In this document: in pieces, positions 8,402-17,149 of the stretch | Layout: the number at the start of each line of letters is the position of its first letter | Numbering within the stretch: position 1 is the stretch's first letter | Source: a bacterium | GTDB lineage: Bacteria; Armatimonadota; Fimbriimonadia; Fimbriimonadales; Fimbriimonadaceae | NCBI GenBank assembly: GCA_027485645.1 | Contig: JAIXQR010000001.1 | Location: 62,001-126,000, forward strand | Length of the DNA: 64,000 nt | Reading direction: 5' to 3' | Program-made: the position numbers and the translations under genes | The notes under the pieces: model-generated | Database searches by the model: none | Seen by the model: only the letters and a program-made list of their open reading frames with translations | Told to the model about the DNA's origin: nothing

Positions 8402-9535
8402 TTACACGAGAGCTTGCTCGAGGTCTTCGATCAGGTCCGCTGGATCTTCGATTCCCACGCTCAGTCGCAGCATGGTTGGCGGGATTCCGCGTTCCAGTCG
8501 CTGCTCTTCGGTCATCGTCGCGTGGCTCATGAGCGGCGGGTAGGCGATCAAGCTTTCGACACCGCCCAGCGACTCCGCCAAGATGAACACCTTGGTTGAT
8601 TCGGCTACTTTGCGAGCCGCTTCCATAGAGTGGAATTCAACGGCAAGCATGCCGCCGAAACTGGTCATTTGGCTCTTTGCAACCTGGTGGTCGGGGTGGG
8701 TTGGAAGTCCAGGATAGTGGACCTTGGCGACTCCGGGGTGCTTCTCGAGGAACTCGGCGACCGCAAGGGCGTTGCTGGAATGCTGTGCCATTCGAATGCC
8801 GAGAGTTTTGACGCCGCGAAGGCTGAGCCAACAGTCGAACGGGCTTGGGACACAGCCCCAGGCTTTCGCGTACTCGTACAGCCAAACGCCAAGTTCTTCG
8901 TCCTTGACAACCGTTGCTCCACCGATGATGTCGGAGTGACCGGCGATGTACTTTGTGGTGCTGTGAACGACGATATCCACCCCGAGGTCGAGCGGATTTT
9001 GGAGCGCCGGAGAAGCAAAGGTGTTATCAAAGACAACGATAAGCCCGTGCTTTTTGGCTTCGGCGGCAACGGCTCGGATATCGCAAACGCGCAGGTTCGG
9101 ATTCGCCGGGGTTTCGAAGATGAGCATCTTCGACTCTGGCCGAATGGCGTCGCGAATGGTCAACGGGTTGTGTGGACAGAAACTGCTAACGCTCACGCCC
9201 TGTCTGGGGAGCCATTTTTCGGCGATTCGGAACGTGCCGCCGTAGATTTCCGTGGCCATCAGCAAGTGGTCGCCTTTCTGCAACAGGCTAAATGCCGCGC
9301 CAATCGCGGACATGCCGCTGCTGTAAACGGTGGCTCGGGTTCCGTTTTCTAGGGAGGCGATGACCTGTTCAAGCGTTTCGCGGTTGGGGTTTTGACAACG
9401 CGTGTAATCGATGGCCGGAATGTGATCTAGGTCGGCCCATGCGAAGGTTGAGGATTGGTAAAGCGGTTGGATAACGGCCCGGTACTTAGGGTCCGGTTCC
9501 TGTCCAATTCTCAAAGCACGGGTCGCAAATCGCAT
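8402..9535 (-). CDS. PLP-dependent Cys/Met metabolism enzyme (cystathionine gamma-synthase/lyase-like)
   Basis: The 377-residue protein is a fold-type I transsulfuration enzyme. Visible features are the YTRCQNPNRETLE cofactor/substrate motif from the neighbouring subunit (44-56), YSSGMSAI near 71-78, the D170 in VVFDNTFASP that pairs with the pyridine nitrogen, and the Schiff-base lysine K195 in STTKYIAGHSD. The late SLGGVESLI motif is also typical. Sequence alone does not tell cystathionine gamma-synthase, cystathionine lyase and O-acylhomoserine sulfhydrylase apart. It appears to be its own transcription unit, since inverted repeats flank it on both sides. Confidence 0.92.
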   Translation of the reverse strand: MRFATRALRIGQEPDPKYRAVIQPLYQSSTFAWADLDHIPAIDYTRCQNPNRETLEQVIASLENGTRATVYSSGMSAIGAAFSLLQKGDHLLMATEIYGGTFRIAEKWLPRQGVSVSSFCPHNPLTIRDAIRPESKMLIFETPANPNLRVCDIRAVAAEAKKHGLIVVFDNTFASPALQNPLDLGVDIVVHSTTKYIAGHSDIIGGATVVKDEELGVWLYEYAKAWGCVPSPFDCWLSLRGVKTLGIRMAQHSSNALAVAEFLEKHPGVAKVHYPGLPTHPDHQVAKSQMTSFGGMLAVEFHSMEAARKVAESTKVFILAESLGGVESLIAYPPLMSHATMTEEQRLERGIPPTMLRLSVGIEDPADLIEDLEQALV

Positions 9536-9571
9536 CCGTCAAGAATACAGTTTTGGATCAAATCTCGCTGA

Positions 9572-9601
9572 GCGGCCAAATTTTATTAGGAATTTGGCCG
9601 C
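9572..9601. repeat. 11-bp perfect inverted repeat upstream of the metB-like gene
   Basis: The arms GCGGCCAAATT (9572-9582) and AATTTGGCCGC (9591-9601) match perfectly around an eight-base loop. The element sits between the HerA-like gene (stop 9618) and the PLP enzyme gene (start 9535), both on the minus strand. Neither strand has a T-run after the hairpin. It may be a terminator without a U-tract, an RNA hairpin in the leader of the PLP enzyme gene, or an operator. Confidence 0.55.
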
Positions 9602-9617
9602 ATATTCGTTCGATTCT

Positions 9618-11174
9618 TCAGCCTCGGAATAGTCCGCCCAGCAGTCCACGTACGAGCTGTCGACCGATCTGGCTGCTCGCGCTGCGAGTCACGCTCTTGA
9701 GCGCACCGGTCAGGATTTGGTTCATCGGGTCGTTGGCGGCGCGCTGCCTTGCCAGTCGTTCTTGCCGGTCGGCTTCCTTCTGCGCGGCGATTTGATCTCT
9801 CAAGCGTTGCCGCTCGAGCTTCTCATCCTCTTTAGCCTGCTTCAGAAGCTCTTTCTCAATCTCGGCCTGCTCGGCGGCTTCGGCGACCTTGGCCGCCTTA
9901 GCTTGCAGGATTTCGAACGCCGACTCGGGGTCGTGCGAATGATCGTATTTGCCTCGAACAGGGCTCGAACTCAGGATGTGAGAGCGCTCTTCCTCGGTAG
10001 CTGGTCCAAGGCGACAGAACGGCGGGCAGATCTTTGTGCGCTCGACGACGGTCGGCGCGCCCTTCTCATCCAGCACGCTCACCAAAGCCTCGCCCGTGAC
10101 AAGTTCCAGAATCGCCGTGTCGGTTTTGAAGTTCGGGTTCACGCGGAACGTATCGGCGGCGGCGCGGACCGCTTTTTGGTCGCGTGGAGTGAAGGCGCGG
10201 AGGGCATGCTGGACGCGGTTTCCGAGCTGGCCGAGAACGGTGTCTGGAATATCGATCGGGTTCTGGGTGACAAAGTAAACGCCGACGCCCTTTGAACGAA
10301 TCAGTCGAACGACCTGCTCCACCTTCTCAACCAGCGAATCGGGTGCGTTTGTGAAGAGCAAATGGGCCTCGTCGAAGAAGAAAACAAGCTTAGGCTTAGG
10401 CAAATCGCCGACTTCGGGAAGCTCTTCGAAGAGTTCACTCAGGAGCCAGAGAAGGAAGGTGGCATAGAGCCGAGGGCTCTGCATGAGTTCCTGGGCCGCC
10501 AGCACGTTCACGTAACCTTGGCCATCGGGGTCCACTTTGAGAAGATCGCTGAGCTCAAGGGCTGGCTCGCCGAAGAAGCCATCGCCGCCTTGCTGCTCCA
10601 GCACAAGCAACTGTCGCTGAATCGCGCCGACACTCGCGCCGCTAACGTTTCCGTACGTTCCTTGAATCTCTTTGGCGTTATCGAGGACAAACTGCAAAAT
10701 ACTTCTCAGGTCTTTCAGGTCGAGCAGTAAAAGCCCCTGATCGTCGGCAATTTTGAACGCGATGTTGAGTACGCCCTCTTGGGTTTCGTTCAAGTCGAGC
10801 ATCCGACTGAGCAGGAGCGGACCCATTTCGGAGACGGTCGCCCGAACTGGGTGGCCAAGTTTGCCGAAGACGTCCCAAAAGGTTGCGGGGCAGCCCACGA
10901 AGTTCTCCGCGATGCCAAATTCGCTCAGGCGCTCGGCGACGCGAGCGTTGTTGCCGCCCGGCACCGCGACGCCGCTCAGGTCACCTTTAACGTCGGCGAC
11001 AAATACCGGAACACCTGCCTGCGAGAAGCCTTGGGCAAGGGTCTGGAGGGTGACCGTCTTGCCGGTACCCGTGGCTCCAGCAATGAGTCCGTGCCGGTTT
11101 GCGTACTTCAGGCGAAGCAGAACGTCCTGGTCGCCTTTCCCGATGAATAGTGTCTCGGCAACTGCCATACCCAT
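9618..11174 (-). CDS. HerA-like ATPase, DUF853 family (YjgR-like)
   Basis: The 518-residue protein is a HerA/FtsK-superfamily ATPase. Walker A is GATGTGKT (33-40), Walker B is [12 protein letters not shown] near 266-277, and [18 protein letters not shown] carries the sensor-like QN region. Residues around 420-475 are a charged, Ala/Glu/Lys-rich coiled coil, and the tail is Gly/Arg-rich. This is the layout of the DUF853 family (E. coli YjgR); the family's cellular role is not settled. M3 is an alternative start. The gene is divergent from the isomerase-like gene at 11202 with 27 bases between the starts, so promoters must overlap the genes. Confidence 0.88.
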   Translation of the reverse strand: MGMAVAETLFIGKGDQDVLLRLKYANRHGLIAGATGTGKTVTLQTLAQGFSQAGVPVFVADVKGDLSGVAVPGGNNARVAERLSEFGIAENFVGCPATFWDVFGKLGHPVRATVSEMGPLLLSRMLDLNETQEGVLNIAFKIADDQGLLLLDLKDLRSILQFVLDNAKEIQGTYGNVSGASVGAIQRQLLVLEQQGGDGFFGEPALELSDLLKVDPDGQGYVNVLAAQELMQSPRLYATFLLWLLSELFEELPEVGDLPKPKLVFFFDEAHLLFTNAPDSLVEKVEQVVRLIRSKGVGVYFVTQNPIDIPDTVLGQLGNRVQHALRAFTPRDQKAVRAAADTFRVNPNFKTDTAILELVTGEALVSVLDEKGAPTVVERTKICPPFCRLGPATEEERSHILSSSPVRGKYDHSHDPESAFEILQAKAAKVAEAAEQAEIEKELLKQAKEDEKLERQRLRDQIAAQKEADRQERLARQRAANDPMNQILTGALKSVTRSASSQIGRQLVRGLLGGLFRG

Positions 11175-11201
11175 AGGTTATTCGATCACAATGCGATTGA
11201 G

Positions 11202-11552
11202 ATGCCGCACATTCACCTTGAGACCACCGCGGACCTACAAGAGAACGGTGACCTGCCGCAAATTTTGGAGCGATTGATTAACGCGCTCGCGACGGTGGAG
11301 TCGATTTCCACTTCCTCGATCAAGGCGTATCACACGCTACGGACGAACTGGGTCGTTGGAGAGGGCCACCCGGAAGGGTTTGCTCATTGCACGCTTGGCG
11401 TGCTTTCGGGGCGATCACCAGAGCTTCGCGCAAAGCTGGCGGATACCGTGTTTGAAGAGCTCAAACGGTGCTTTGAGTTTTCGGATCAAGAAGGCGGCGT
11501 TGCGGTCACGCTTGAAGTGCGAGACATGGACGCTCACACTTATCGCCGCTGA
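11202..11552 (+). CDS. 5-carboxymethyl-2-hydroxymuconate isomerase-like protein (tautomerase superfamily)
   Basis: The 116-residue protein begins MPHIHLETTADLQENGDLP, the pattern of the CHMI (HpcD) family, in which Pro2 becomes the N-terminal catalytic base after Met removal. The length and the late TLEVRDMDAHTYR strand also fit. No other homoprotocatechuate-pathway gene lies nearby, so the true substrate may differ. It stands alone on the plus strand, divergent from the HerA-like gene and convergent with the transglycosylase gene (stops 6 bases apart). Confidence 0.8.
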   Translation: MPHIHLETTADLQENGDLPQILERLINALATVESISTSSIKAYHTLRTNWVVGEGHPEGFAHCTLGVLSGRSPELRAKLADTVFEELKRCFEFSDQEGGVAVTLEVRDMDAHTYRR

Positions 11553-11557
11553 AGAGG

Positions 11558-12553
11558 CTAGTTGCCGGTGAGGGTCGCGTAGATGGACGTGATTTTCTTC
11601 ACGTAGTTGATCGTTTGTTTGTACGGTGGAATACCGCCGTACTTCTTCACTGCGCCAGGGCCGGCGTTATAGGCGGCGAGGGCAAGCTGCATGCCCCGAG
11701 CAGAATCACCGGTTTGACGGATGTAGGTTTCAAGGTGCTTTCGCACGAGCTTGACCATTCCGTAAACGTTTTCTTCGATGTTGAAACGGTTGCTGACGCC
11801 GAGGTCGGATGCGGTTCCGGGCATGAGTTGCCCGAGGCCCTTTGCTCCCGCGCTTGAAACAGCGAATGGATCAAAACCGCTTTCGACAAGCACGATGGCC
11901 ATGATCAACCGCGCGTCGACGCCGTGGCTGAGGCAGTGGCCGATGATGTTTTCCGCAATCCGCGTTGCTTCTCGCTCGCTCAGGCGGCGATTCTGGTTCC
12001 GGACGAACTGAACATAGTACGGAAGAACTTCGCTTCGAGGAAGAGTCCAGCTACGCGGCGGAGCGGAGCGGCTGAGGGGGGTGCTTGGAATCTTGCGGCC
12101 GGTTGAGCGTGATGGCGCTTTCGCGGTGGACTTGGCCCTAGGTGCGGGCGGAGTCGCTTTTTTGATCACCAGGTCTGGAACGAGTTCCGCGGGTGCGATG
12201 GCGATCAGGGTGCACCGTAAGCCGCCGTATTCCTCGGTTCGCTCGGCTCGGATGATTGCACGCGCGGGGAGCTCGCGCATGAAGACCCACTCCGGGATTT
12301 TCTCGATTTCTAGGGCGATCGTGTCGTCTTTTGTTCGCTCAATCAAGACGCCGGCGTGTTCGGGCGAAGAGAACGTGCCCTTAACCGCACCCTTGATTTC
12401 GAGGAACTTTGCCCCAACAAACTTATCTAAAACCTGGACTCCAACGGTCTCGGTAATGCCGTACCGCTTTCGCTGCGCCAAGTACTCAGCGGCCGAGGGC
12501 TGTGCCGCGGCAACCGAAGTCATTAGAGCAGTAAGCAGGAGAAGGGTTCGCAT
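11558..12553 (-). CDS. secreted lytic transglycosylase (SLT domain)
   Basis: The 331-residue protein has a signal peptide (residues 1-17, LLLLTALMTSVAAA then Q), a beta-rich N-terminal region (25-130), a Pro/Ser/Lys linker (133-170) and a C-terminal goose-lysozyme-like SLT domain (176-331). The catalytic glutamate is E224 in AIVLVESGFDP; the motifs AKGLGQLMPGTA and LALAAYNAGPGAVKKY are complete. It should cleave glycan strands of peptidoglycan in the periplasm. On the minus strand its upstream region contains TATACA about 35 bases before the ATG, a possible -10, without a convincing -35. Confidence 0.93.
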   Translation of the reverse strand: MRTLLLLTALMTSVAAAQPSAAEYLAQRKRYGITETVGVQVLDKFVGAKFLEIKGAVKGTFSSPEHAGVLIERTKDDTIALEIEKIPEWVFMRELPARAIIRAERTEEYGGLRCTLIAIAPAELVPDLVIKKATPPAPRAKSTAKAPSRSTGRKIPSTPLSRSAPPRSWTLPRSEVLPYYVQFVRNQNRRLSEREATRIAENIIGHCLSHGVDARLIMAIVLVESGFDPFAVSSAGAKGLGQLMPGTASDLGVSNRFNIEENVYGMVKLVRKHLETYIRQTGDSARGMQLALAAYNAGPGAVKKYGGIPPYKQTINYVKKITSIYATLTGN

Positions 12554-12653
12554 AATATGGGATCGCTAATAGGGACTCTACCTTTGTATAGTCGGCCGCT
12601 CGGGTCGTTTGGTTCAGCAGTATCGTAACTCGGGGAAATTGCCCGCTTCTGGA

Positions 12654-13133
12654 TCAGCGGAAGAAGCTGAGGAATCCGTCGTTAATTTTGCCGGTGCACC
12701 CGATGGTGACTTTGCTAATTCGCCAAGCATTTGCCTGTCGCTTTGCGTCGGTGTAGATCTTAAACTTGTTGTTTCCCACTCGGTATTCGCGGACGTATTG
12801 CGCTACCAAAGCGGCACCTTTCGAAGGACTGTTGTACGATTTGACGCCCCGCAGCGTGAGCTCATCGAGCGGTGTCACGGTGTCGGTTGGCTTTCCGCCG
12901 GTATGGCAAATGCCAACGAGGTCACCTTGGAAGTAGTTGTTCTTGATCTGCGCGGCCAGCTTTCGCAAGTCCTTTCTGGTGTGAATCTGGCCGAGGAAGC
13001 TCGAGACTTTAGGAACGGCCTTCTTGGCCATGTAGGTGGAATTGCGAGGGCTGAGAGCGCGCACGGCCGCACAGCTGCCCAAAAGGACAACCAAGAGCGA
13101 CACCGAGATGCTCGTCCAGTTCCAAAATCGCAT
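12654..13133 (-). CDS. secreted or membrane-anchored hypothetical protein
   Basis: I do not recognise this 159-residue protein. I chose the ATG at 13133 because it follows GAGAAGG closely and opens a signal-like segment (RFWNWTSISVSLLVVLLGSC). The frame itself is open up to 13190. That segment ends in LLGSCA, which resembles a lipobox, so it may be a lipoprotein. The rest is basic and has two more cysteines (GICHTGG and TIGCTGK) that could pair. It stands between the transglycosylase and the tRNA-Ser gene. No role can be assigned. Confidence 0.65.
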   Translation of the reverse strand: MRFWNWTSISVSLLVVLLGSCAAVRALSPRNSTYMAKKAVPKVSSFLGQIHTRKDLRKLAAQIKNNYFQGDLVGICHTGGKPTDTVTPLDELTLRGVKSYNSPSKGAALVAQYVREYRVGNNKFKIYTDAKRQANAWRISKVTIGCTGKINDGFLSFFR

Positions 13134-13255
13134 ACCTTCTCTCAGAAGAACACCCTGAGAATATCTGACGGCGATTCGTGCTAGATGCACCGGAAAAAAG
13201 GACCTCAGCCTGAAAATGCAGAAAAATTACCGGGTTTTATCGGAAATCAAGCTGG

Positions 13256-13343
13256 CGGAGAGATCGGGATTCGAACCCGAGAGAAGATATTATCCTCTAC
13301 CCACTTAGCAGGCGGGCGCTTTCGTCCACTCAGCCATCTCTCC
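13256..13343 (-). tRNA. tRNA-Ser (anticodon GCT)
   Basis: The minus strand folds into an 88-base class II tRNA. The acceptor stem is GGAGAGA paired with TCTCTCC, with G as discriminator; the anticodon stem CCCGC/GTGGG carries GCT (bases 13307-13309 read in reverse), and there is a long variable arm as in serine tRNAs. The T arm contains GGTTCGAATCC. CCA is not encoded. It reads AGC and AGT codons. Confidence 0.95.
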
Positions 13344-13355
13344 GCGTGAGAACAG

Positions 13356-13384
13356 ATTATAGCACGGGGTACCTTGCGCGTCAG
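13356..13384 (-). promoter_or_regulatory. promoter of tRNA-Ser
   Basis: On the minus strand a perfect -10 TATAAT (13356-13361) is preceded by a 17-base spacer and CTGACG (13379-13384), a 4/6 match to TTGACA. The -10 ends 12 bases before the first tRNA base. This suggests that the housekeeping sigma factor uses ordinary sigma-70 sequences. The -35 touches the GTG start of the divergent cruF gene. Confidence 0.75.
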
Positions 13385-14049
13385 TGAAAGCAAGTTCGCC
13401 GGTTCCTTGGGAAGTCCGTGCCTACATCGGCTTGATCGTGTTTTCGTTGTGCGGCACGCTCGCATCGCGGGCTCTCAAGTTGGATCCGGGCTTGATCGGG
13501 CCGGTGAGTTCGGTGCTGACCATCGCGATTGGGGTCATTGTTGCGTTTGGCACCGATGTCGACGCTCGGCTTTGGAAAGTGGGGATTGGCGTCGGCTTGG
13601 TCGGGGCGAGTACCGAGGTGCTCGGCTTGGCAACGGGCTTTCCCTTTGGCCGCTATGAGTACACCGATCAGTGGCTACCGGTGATTTCGCTCCGTGGCCT
13701 TGGCTTTTTCCCGTTATTGTTGCCGCTTGCTTGGCTGATGATCACCGCTGCGGCGGCACGGGTTGTTCAGAATCCGGTGCTAGCCGGGCTTTTGGCGGCG
13801 TCCATCGATTTGGTGATGGAGCCTGTCGCGGTGAACACTTTGCGGTACTGGACCTGGACCGATGGCGGACCATTGCCGGGCAACGTGCCGGTGGCCAACT
13901 TCTTTGCTTGGTGGGTCATTTCTGGCCTGGGGGCGTTTGCTTTGCAACGAGCAGGAATGCCCTCGGATCGTAGAGGCTGGATCGTTTTGGTGGGGCACTT
14001 GGGCTTGATGATCGGGCTCTTGCTGTTAGACATCGCCTTTAGGCTGTAG
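13384..14049 (+). CDS. cruF: carotenoid biosynthesis protein, CruF-type 1',2'-hydratase
   Basis: The 221-residue protein has about six to seven membrane segments and the landmarks of the CruF family (PF04240): GLATGFPFGRYEYTD, the histidine-free core SIDLVMEPVAVN, and the YWTW..GG....VP..NFFAWWV block. Members add water to the end of acyclic carotenoids. It opens a plus-strand run with crtI, an acyltransferase and crtB, which supports the assignment. The start is GTG. The frame also contains the -35 of the divergent tRNA promoter at its very first bases. Confidence 0.88.
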   Translation: MKASSPVPWEVRAYIGLIVFSLCGTLASRALKLDPGLIGPVSSVLTIAIGVIVAFGTDVDARLWKVGIGVGLVGASTEVLGLATGFPFGRYEYTDQWLPVISLRGLGFFPLLLPLAWLMITAAAARVVQNPVLAGLLAASIDLVMEPVAVNTLRYWTWTDGGPLPGNVPVANFFAWWVISGLGAFALQRAGMPSDRRGWIVLVGHLGLMIGLLLLDIAFRL

Positions 14050-14057
14050 ATTGAACC

Positions 14058-15506
14058 GTGCCAAAGCGTGAGTTTATTGTTGTCGGAGCGGGGTTGGGCG
14101 GGTTGGCAACCGCGCTACGACTCGCCCATCGCGGTCACAAGGTTACGGTGATCGAGCAAACCGACCAAGTTGGCGGTCGCGATCGCGAAGTACGAGTAAA
14201 CGACTGCGTCTTTGATGCCGGTCCGACCCTGCTCATGATGTTGGACCCGTTCGAGAAACTCTTTCGTGATGTTGGCGAGAAGTTTTCCGACCACCTTTCG
14301 ATTTCGCTGTGCGACCCGAACTACCGCGTGTTCTTTTCTGACGGCAACCGATTGAACTGCACCAGCAACATGGCGCTGATGCGGAGGAACATTCAGGAAC
14401 TTGCCGGCGACGCGGACGCGGCGAAGTATCCGGAGTTCATCGGTCGACTTGGCGGGCTGTATCAGGATTCGATCCCGAAGTTTGTGCGCCGAAACTATGA
14501 CTCAGTGCTCGATTTGGCTTCGCCCAAAGCCCTGCAACTCGCGCTGAAGCACAACATGCTGAGCAACCTGGCGAAGGAAGTGGAGCGGACGTTCGACGAT
14601 AAGCGGCTCCATCACTTGTTTTGCTTGCAGACGATGTATTTGGGCCTGAGCCCGTACGATGCGCCGTACGTCTATGCCGTGCTGGTCTACATGGAGTACG
14701 GCGAAGGGATTTGGTATCCGGACGGCGGCATGGTGCAGATTCCACGAACGGTGGCCCGGCTGGCGCAAGAGCGCGGTGCGGAAATTCGGCTGAATACGAA
14801 GGTCGTGAAGGTGGATGGAAAGTCCGTCACGCTCGAGTCCGGCGAACTGCTCACTGCCGACGCGGTGATTTGCAATGCAGACCTGCCTACAGCGGAGAAG
14901 AGCCTGATTCCGGTGAGCAAAGACGTGGAGCGACGATACTCGTGCTCAGCTTTAACGATCTATTGCGATTACGAAGGCGAGTTGCCCGAGCTGCTTCATC
15001 ACAACATAACGATTGGCGGCGACTTCTTCCAGAACTTGGACCAGATTTTTAACAAGCACGAAATTCCGACCGATCCTGCCTTTTACACGGCTATTTCTTG
15101 CAAGACCGACAAGTCGAAGGCTCCAGAAGGACACCAGAACCTGTATCTTCTGATTCCGTGCCCGAACCTGGATCATCCGTTTACGGACGCAGACGCGGAA
15201 ATTTTGCGGGACAAGGTGTTCACGCGGCTTGAGAAGGAAACGAGCTTCCGCCGGGAAAACGTGCGCGGAATGGCGAGCTTTACTCCGCATGACTGGAAGA
15301 ACAAGCTAGGGCTAGATAAAGGCGCGGCTTTTGGATTGAGCCACGACTTGTTCCAGAGCATCTGCTTCCGGCCGAACAACAAGGACAAGGCGAACCCGGG
15401 TCTCTACTACGTCGGGGCCAGCACGGTGCCGGGTAACGGGCTTCCGATGGTGCTGATTGGGGCGGAGCTTGTGGAAGATCGGCTACTGAAAGACGGGTAC
15501 TTGTAG
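14058..15506 (+). CDS. crtI: phytoene desaturase, CrtI-type
   Basis: The 482-residue protein is an FAD-dependent carotenoid desaturase. It begins with the dinucleotide-binding motif VVGAGLGGLATALRLA, then VIEQTDQVGGR, and ends with the CrtI signature GASTVPGNGLPMVLIGAELV. GTG start, 8 bases after cruF. It should introduce double bonds into phytoene to make lycopene or neurosporene at the membrane. The family also includes 3',4'-desaturases and related enzymes, so the exact step is inferred from its position between cruF and crtB. Confidence 0.9.
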   Translation: MPKREFIVVGAGLGGLATALRLAHRGHKVTVIEQTDQVGGRDREVRVNDCVFDAGPTLLMMLDPFEKLFRDVGEKFSDHLSISLCDPNYRVFFSDGNRLNCTSNMALMRRNIQELAGDADAAKYPEFIGRLGGLYQDSIPKFVRRNYDSVLDLASPKALQLALKHNMLSNLAKEVERTFDDKRLHHLFCLQTMYLGLSPYDAPYVYAVLVYMEYGEGIWYPDGGMVQIPRTVARLAQERGAEIRLNTKVVKVDGKSVTLESGELLTADAVICNADLPTAEKSLIPVSKDVERRYSCSALTIYCDYEGELPELLHHNITIGGDFFQNLDQIFNKHEIPTDPAFYTAISCKTDKSKAPEGHQNLYLLIPCPNLDHPFTDADAEILRDKVFTRLEKETSFRRENVRGMASFTPHDWKNKLGLDKGAAFGLSHDLFQSICFRPNNKDKANPGLYYVGASTVPGNGLPMVLIGAELVEDRLLKDGYL

Positions 15507-15530
15507 GTTCCGGTTAGTCAGACTGTACGC

Positions 15531-16223
15531 ATGAGTTCACCGGAGCAGGCACAGGGCTTTTTGGGCCGGCTGGTGGATGGCATGATTCGCCGGAGCATGC
15601 GGAAGGCATTTCACGGCGTGTATTGGATTCCTCCCGCGGAGCCGGTAGCCCAGCCGTGCATCATTACGCCAAACCATCATGGCTGGCATGACGGCTACGT
15701 GATGTATTTGGCCCTGACGAAGCTAGGCTGGCCGTTTTTGGACTGGATCACGGAGTTCGAATCGTTCCCGCTTTTTGGAAAGGTGGGCGGCATGCCTTTT
15801 CCCCGGGACGATGCTGCGGCGCGGGCAGCGACGATTCGGCAGACGGTTCGGCGATTGAAGTCGGGCGAGCGGAACTTGCTGCTCTTTGCGGAATCGGAGT
15901 TGCATCGACCACCCGAGTTACTGGCGTTTGGAGACGCTCTGTCATTCGTGGCCAAAAAGGGTGGGGTTCAATCGGTGGTGCCGGTTGCCATTCGGTACGA
16001 GATGAGCCTTCACGAGCGGCCCGAGTGTTTTGTGGTCTTCGGGAAGCCCATGCCGCCCTCGGAGACGATTCAGCGCGATGCTCGGCTGGCGGTCGCAAAG
16101 CTCCTGGATCACTCCGCCACGCTGATTCGGCATGACCGGAGTGCGTTCCAATTGTTGAGTGCGGGGACCGGGGACGTGAACGAAAGGCTGGATGTTCGCA
16201 AGTTTCAACCCTGGAAGCGGTGA
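15531..16223 (+). CDS. PlsC-family acyltransferase, possibly carotenoid acyltransferase (CruD-like)
   Basis: The 230-residue protein has the 1-acylglycerol-phosphate acyltransferase motif H-x4-D in ITPNHHGWHDGY (histidine and aspartate in place), the block II-like GGMPFPRDD and the ESELHRPPE region, followed by VVPVAIRYE. There is no clear membrane helix. Its position between crtI and crtB suggests that it acylates a carotenoid (or carotenoid sugar), as known for CruD, but no glycosyltransferase is in the cluster, and a general lipid role cannot be excluded. Confidence 0.8.
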   Translation: MSSPEQAQGFLGRLVDGMIRRSMRKAFHGVYWIPPAEPVAQPCIITPNHHGWHDGYVMYLALTKLGWPFLDWITEFESFPLFGKVGGMPFPRDDAAARAATIRQTVRRLKSGERNLLLFAESELHRPPELLAFGDALSFVAKKGGVQSVVPVAIRYEMSLHERPECFVVFGKPMPPSETIQRDARLAVAKLLDHSATLIRHDRSAFQLLSAGTGDVNERLDVRKFQPWKR

Positions 16224-16226
16224 CAA

Positions 16227-17123
16227 ATGGAATCTGGTCGCGTAGGCTATAGCCGGATGGGTCCGTACGCAACGAAGGAAGACTACGAAGCGTGTCGCGA
16301 GTTGCACGCGCATTTCGGTACGACCTATTACTTTGCGTCGCAGTGGTTCCCGGCAAAGATTCGCCGCCGGGTGAACGCGCTCTATGCCTTTGTCCGCGTG
16401 CCGGATGAGATGGTGGACAACCCGGGCACAAACTCCCTAGACCAGCAGCGGGCGCAACTGGCGAATTACCGCGCGGAGTTGCTTGCCGGAATTGACGGCG
16501 TGCGACCCGAGTCTCCCGTTTTGCGGGCATTTTGCGACACGGTGCAGGAATGCCAGATCCCGATGCAGGAGCCAATCGAGTTTCTGGACGCGATGGAGCA
16601 GGACTTGACGGTCGCGCGGTACGAGACCTTTGAGGACCTGTTGGGTTACACGAAGGGTAGCGCGGCCGCGGTTGGCGCGATGATGTGTTATGTCGTTGGG
16701 GCTGAGACTCAGGAAGCGACGATTTCGGCGGCGAAGTCGCTTGGCGACGCGATGCAAATGACCAACTTTTTGCGAGACGTGGGCGAGGATGCGGGCCGGG
16801 GACGAATCTATTTGCCGCTGGAAGATTTGCGGCAGTTCGGCGTTTCGGAAGATGACATCCTGGCCGGGAAAATGACGCCGCAGTTTGTGGACCTCATGCG
16901 GTTCGAGATTGATCGGACGCGACAACTGTATGCGCGGGCCGATTTGGGAATACCGGCTTTGCCGGCGAGGTCGAGGTTGCCAGTGCGGCTGGCTCGGGCG
17001 CTTTATTCGAAGATTCTCGAGAAGATTGAGGAGCGTGGGTACGACGTTTTCTCTGGCCGAGCCCGCACGACCAAGGCCGAGAAGCTGAAAATGGCCGCGC
17101 TGATTCTTGCCGGCGGACGCTAG
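16227..17123 (+). CDS. crtB: phytoene synthase
   Basis: The 298-residue protein is a squalene/phytoene synthase. The first Asp-rich motif is DEMVDN (60-65) and the second is in QMTNFLRDVGEDAGRGRIYLP's leading part, both with intact aspartates. The reaction joins two geranylgeranyl diphosphates. I kept the ATG at 16227 since GGTGA lies just upstream; M12 is an alternative without a ribosome site. It begins 3 bases after the acyltransferase gene, so it is co-transcribed. Squalene or dehydrosqualene synthase is less likely given the neighbours. Confidence 0.92.
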   Translation: MESGRVGYSRMGPYATKEDYEACRELHAHFGTTYYFASQWFPAKIRRRVNALYAFVRVPDEMVDNPGTNSLDQQRAQLANYRAELLAGIDGVRPESPVLRAFCDTVQECQIPMQEPIEFLDAMEQDLTVARYETFEDLLGYTKGSAAAVGAMMCYVVGAETQEATISAAKSLGDAMQMTNFLRDVGEDAGRGRIYLPLEDLRQFGVSEDDILAGKMTPQFVDLMRFEIDRTRQLYARADLGIPALPARSRLPVRLARALYSKILEKIEERGYDVFSGRARTTKAEKLKMAALILAGGR

Positions 17124-17149
17124 TCGTTCGGCGGGGCTAAACTCGCAAC

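Noticed and set aside
9572-9601. Hairpin considered as a rho-independent terminator
   Set aside because: No T-run follows on either strand, so it is listed only as an inverted repeat.
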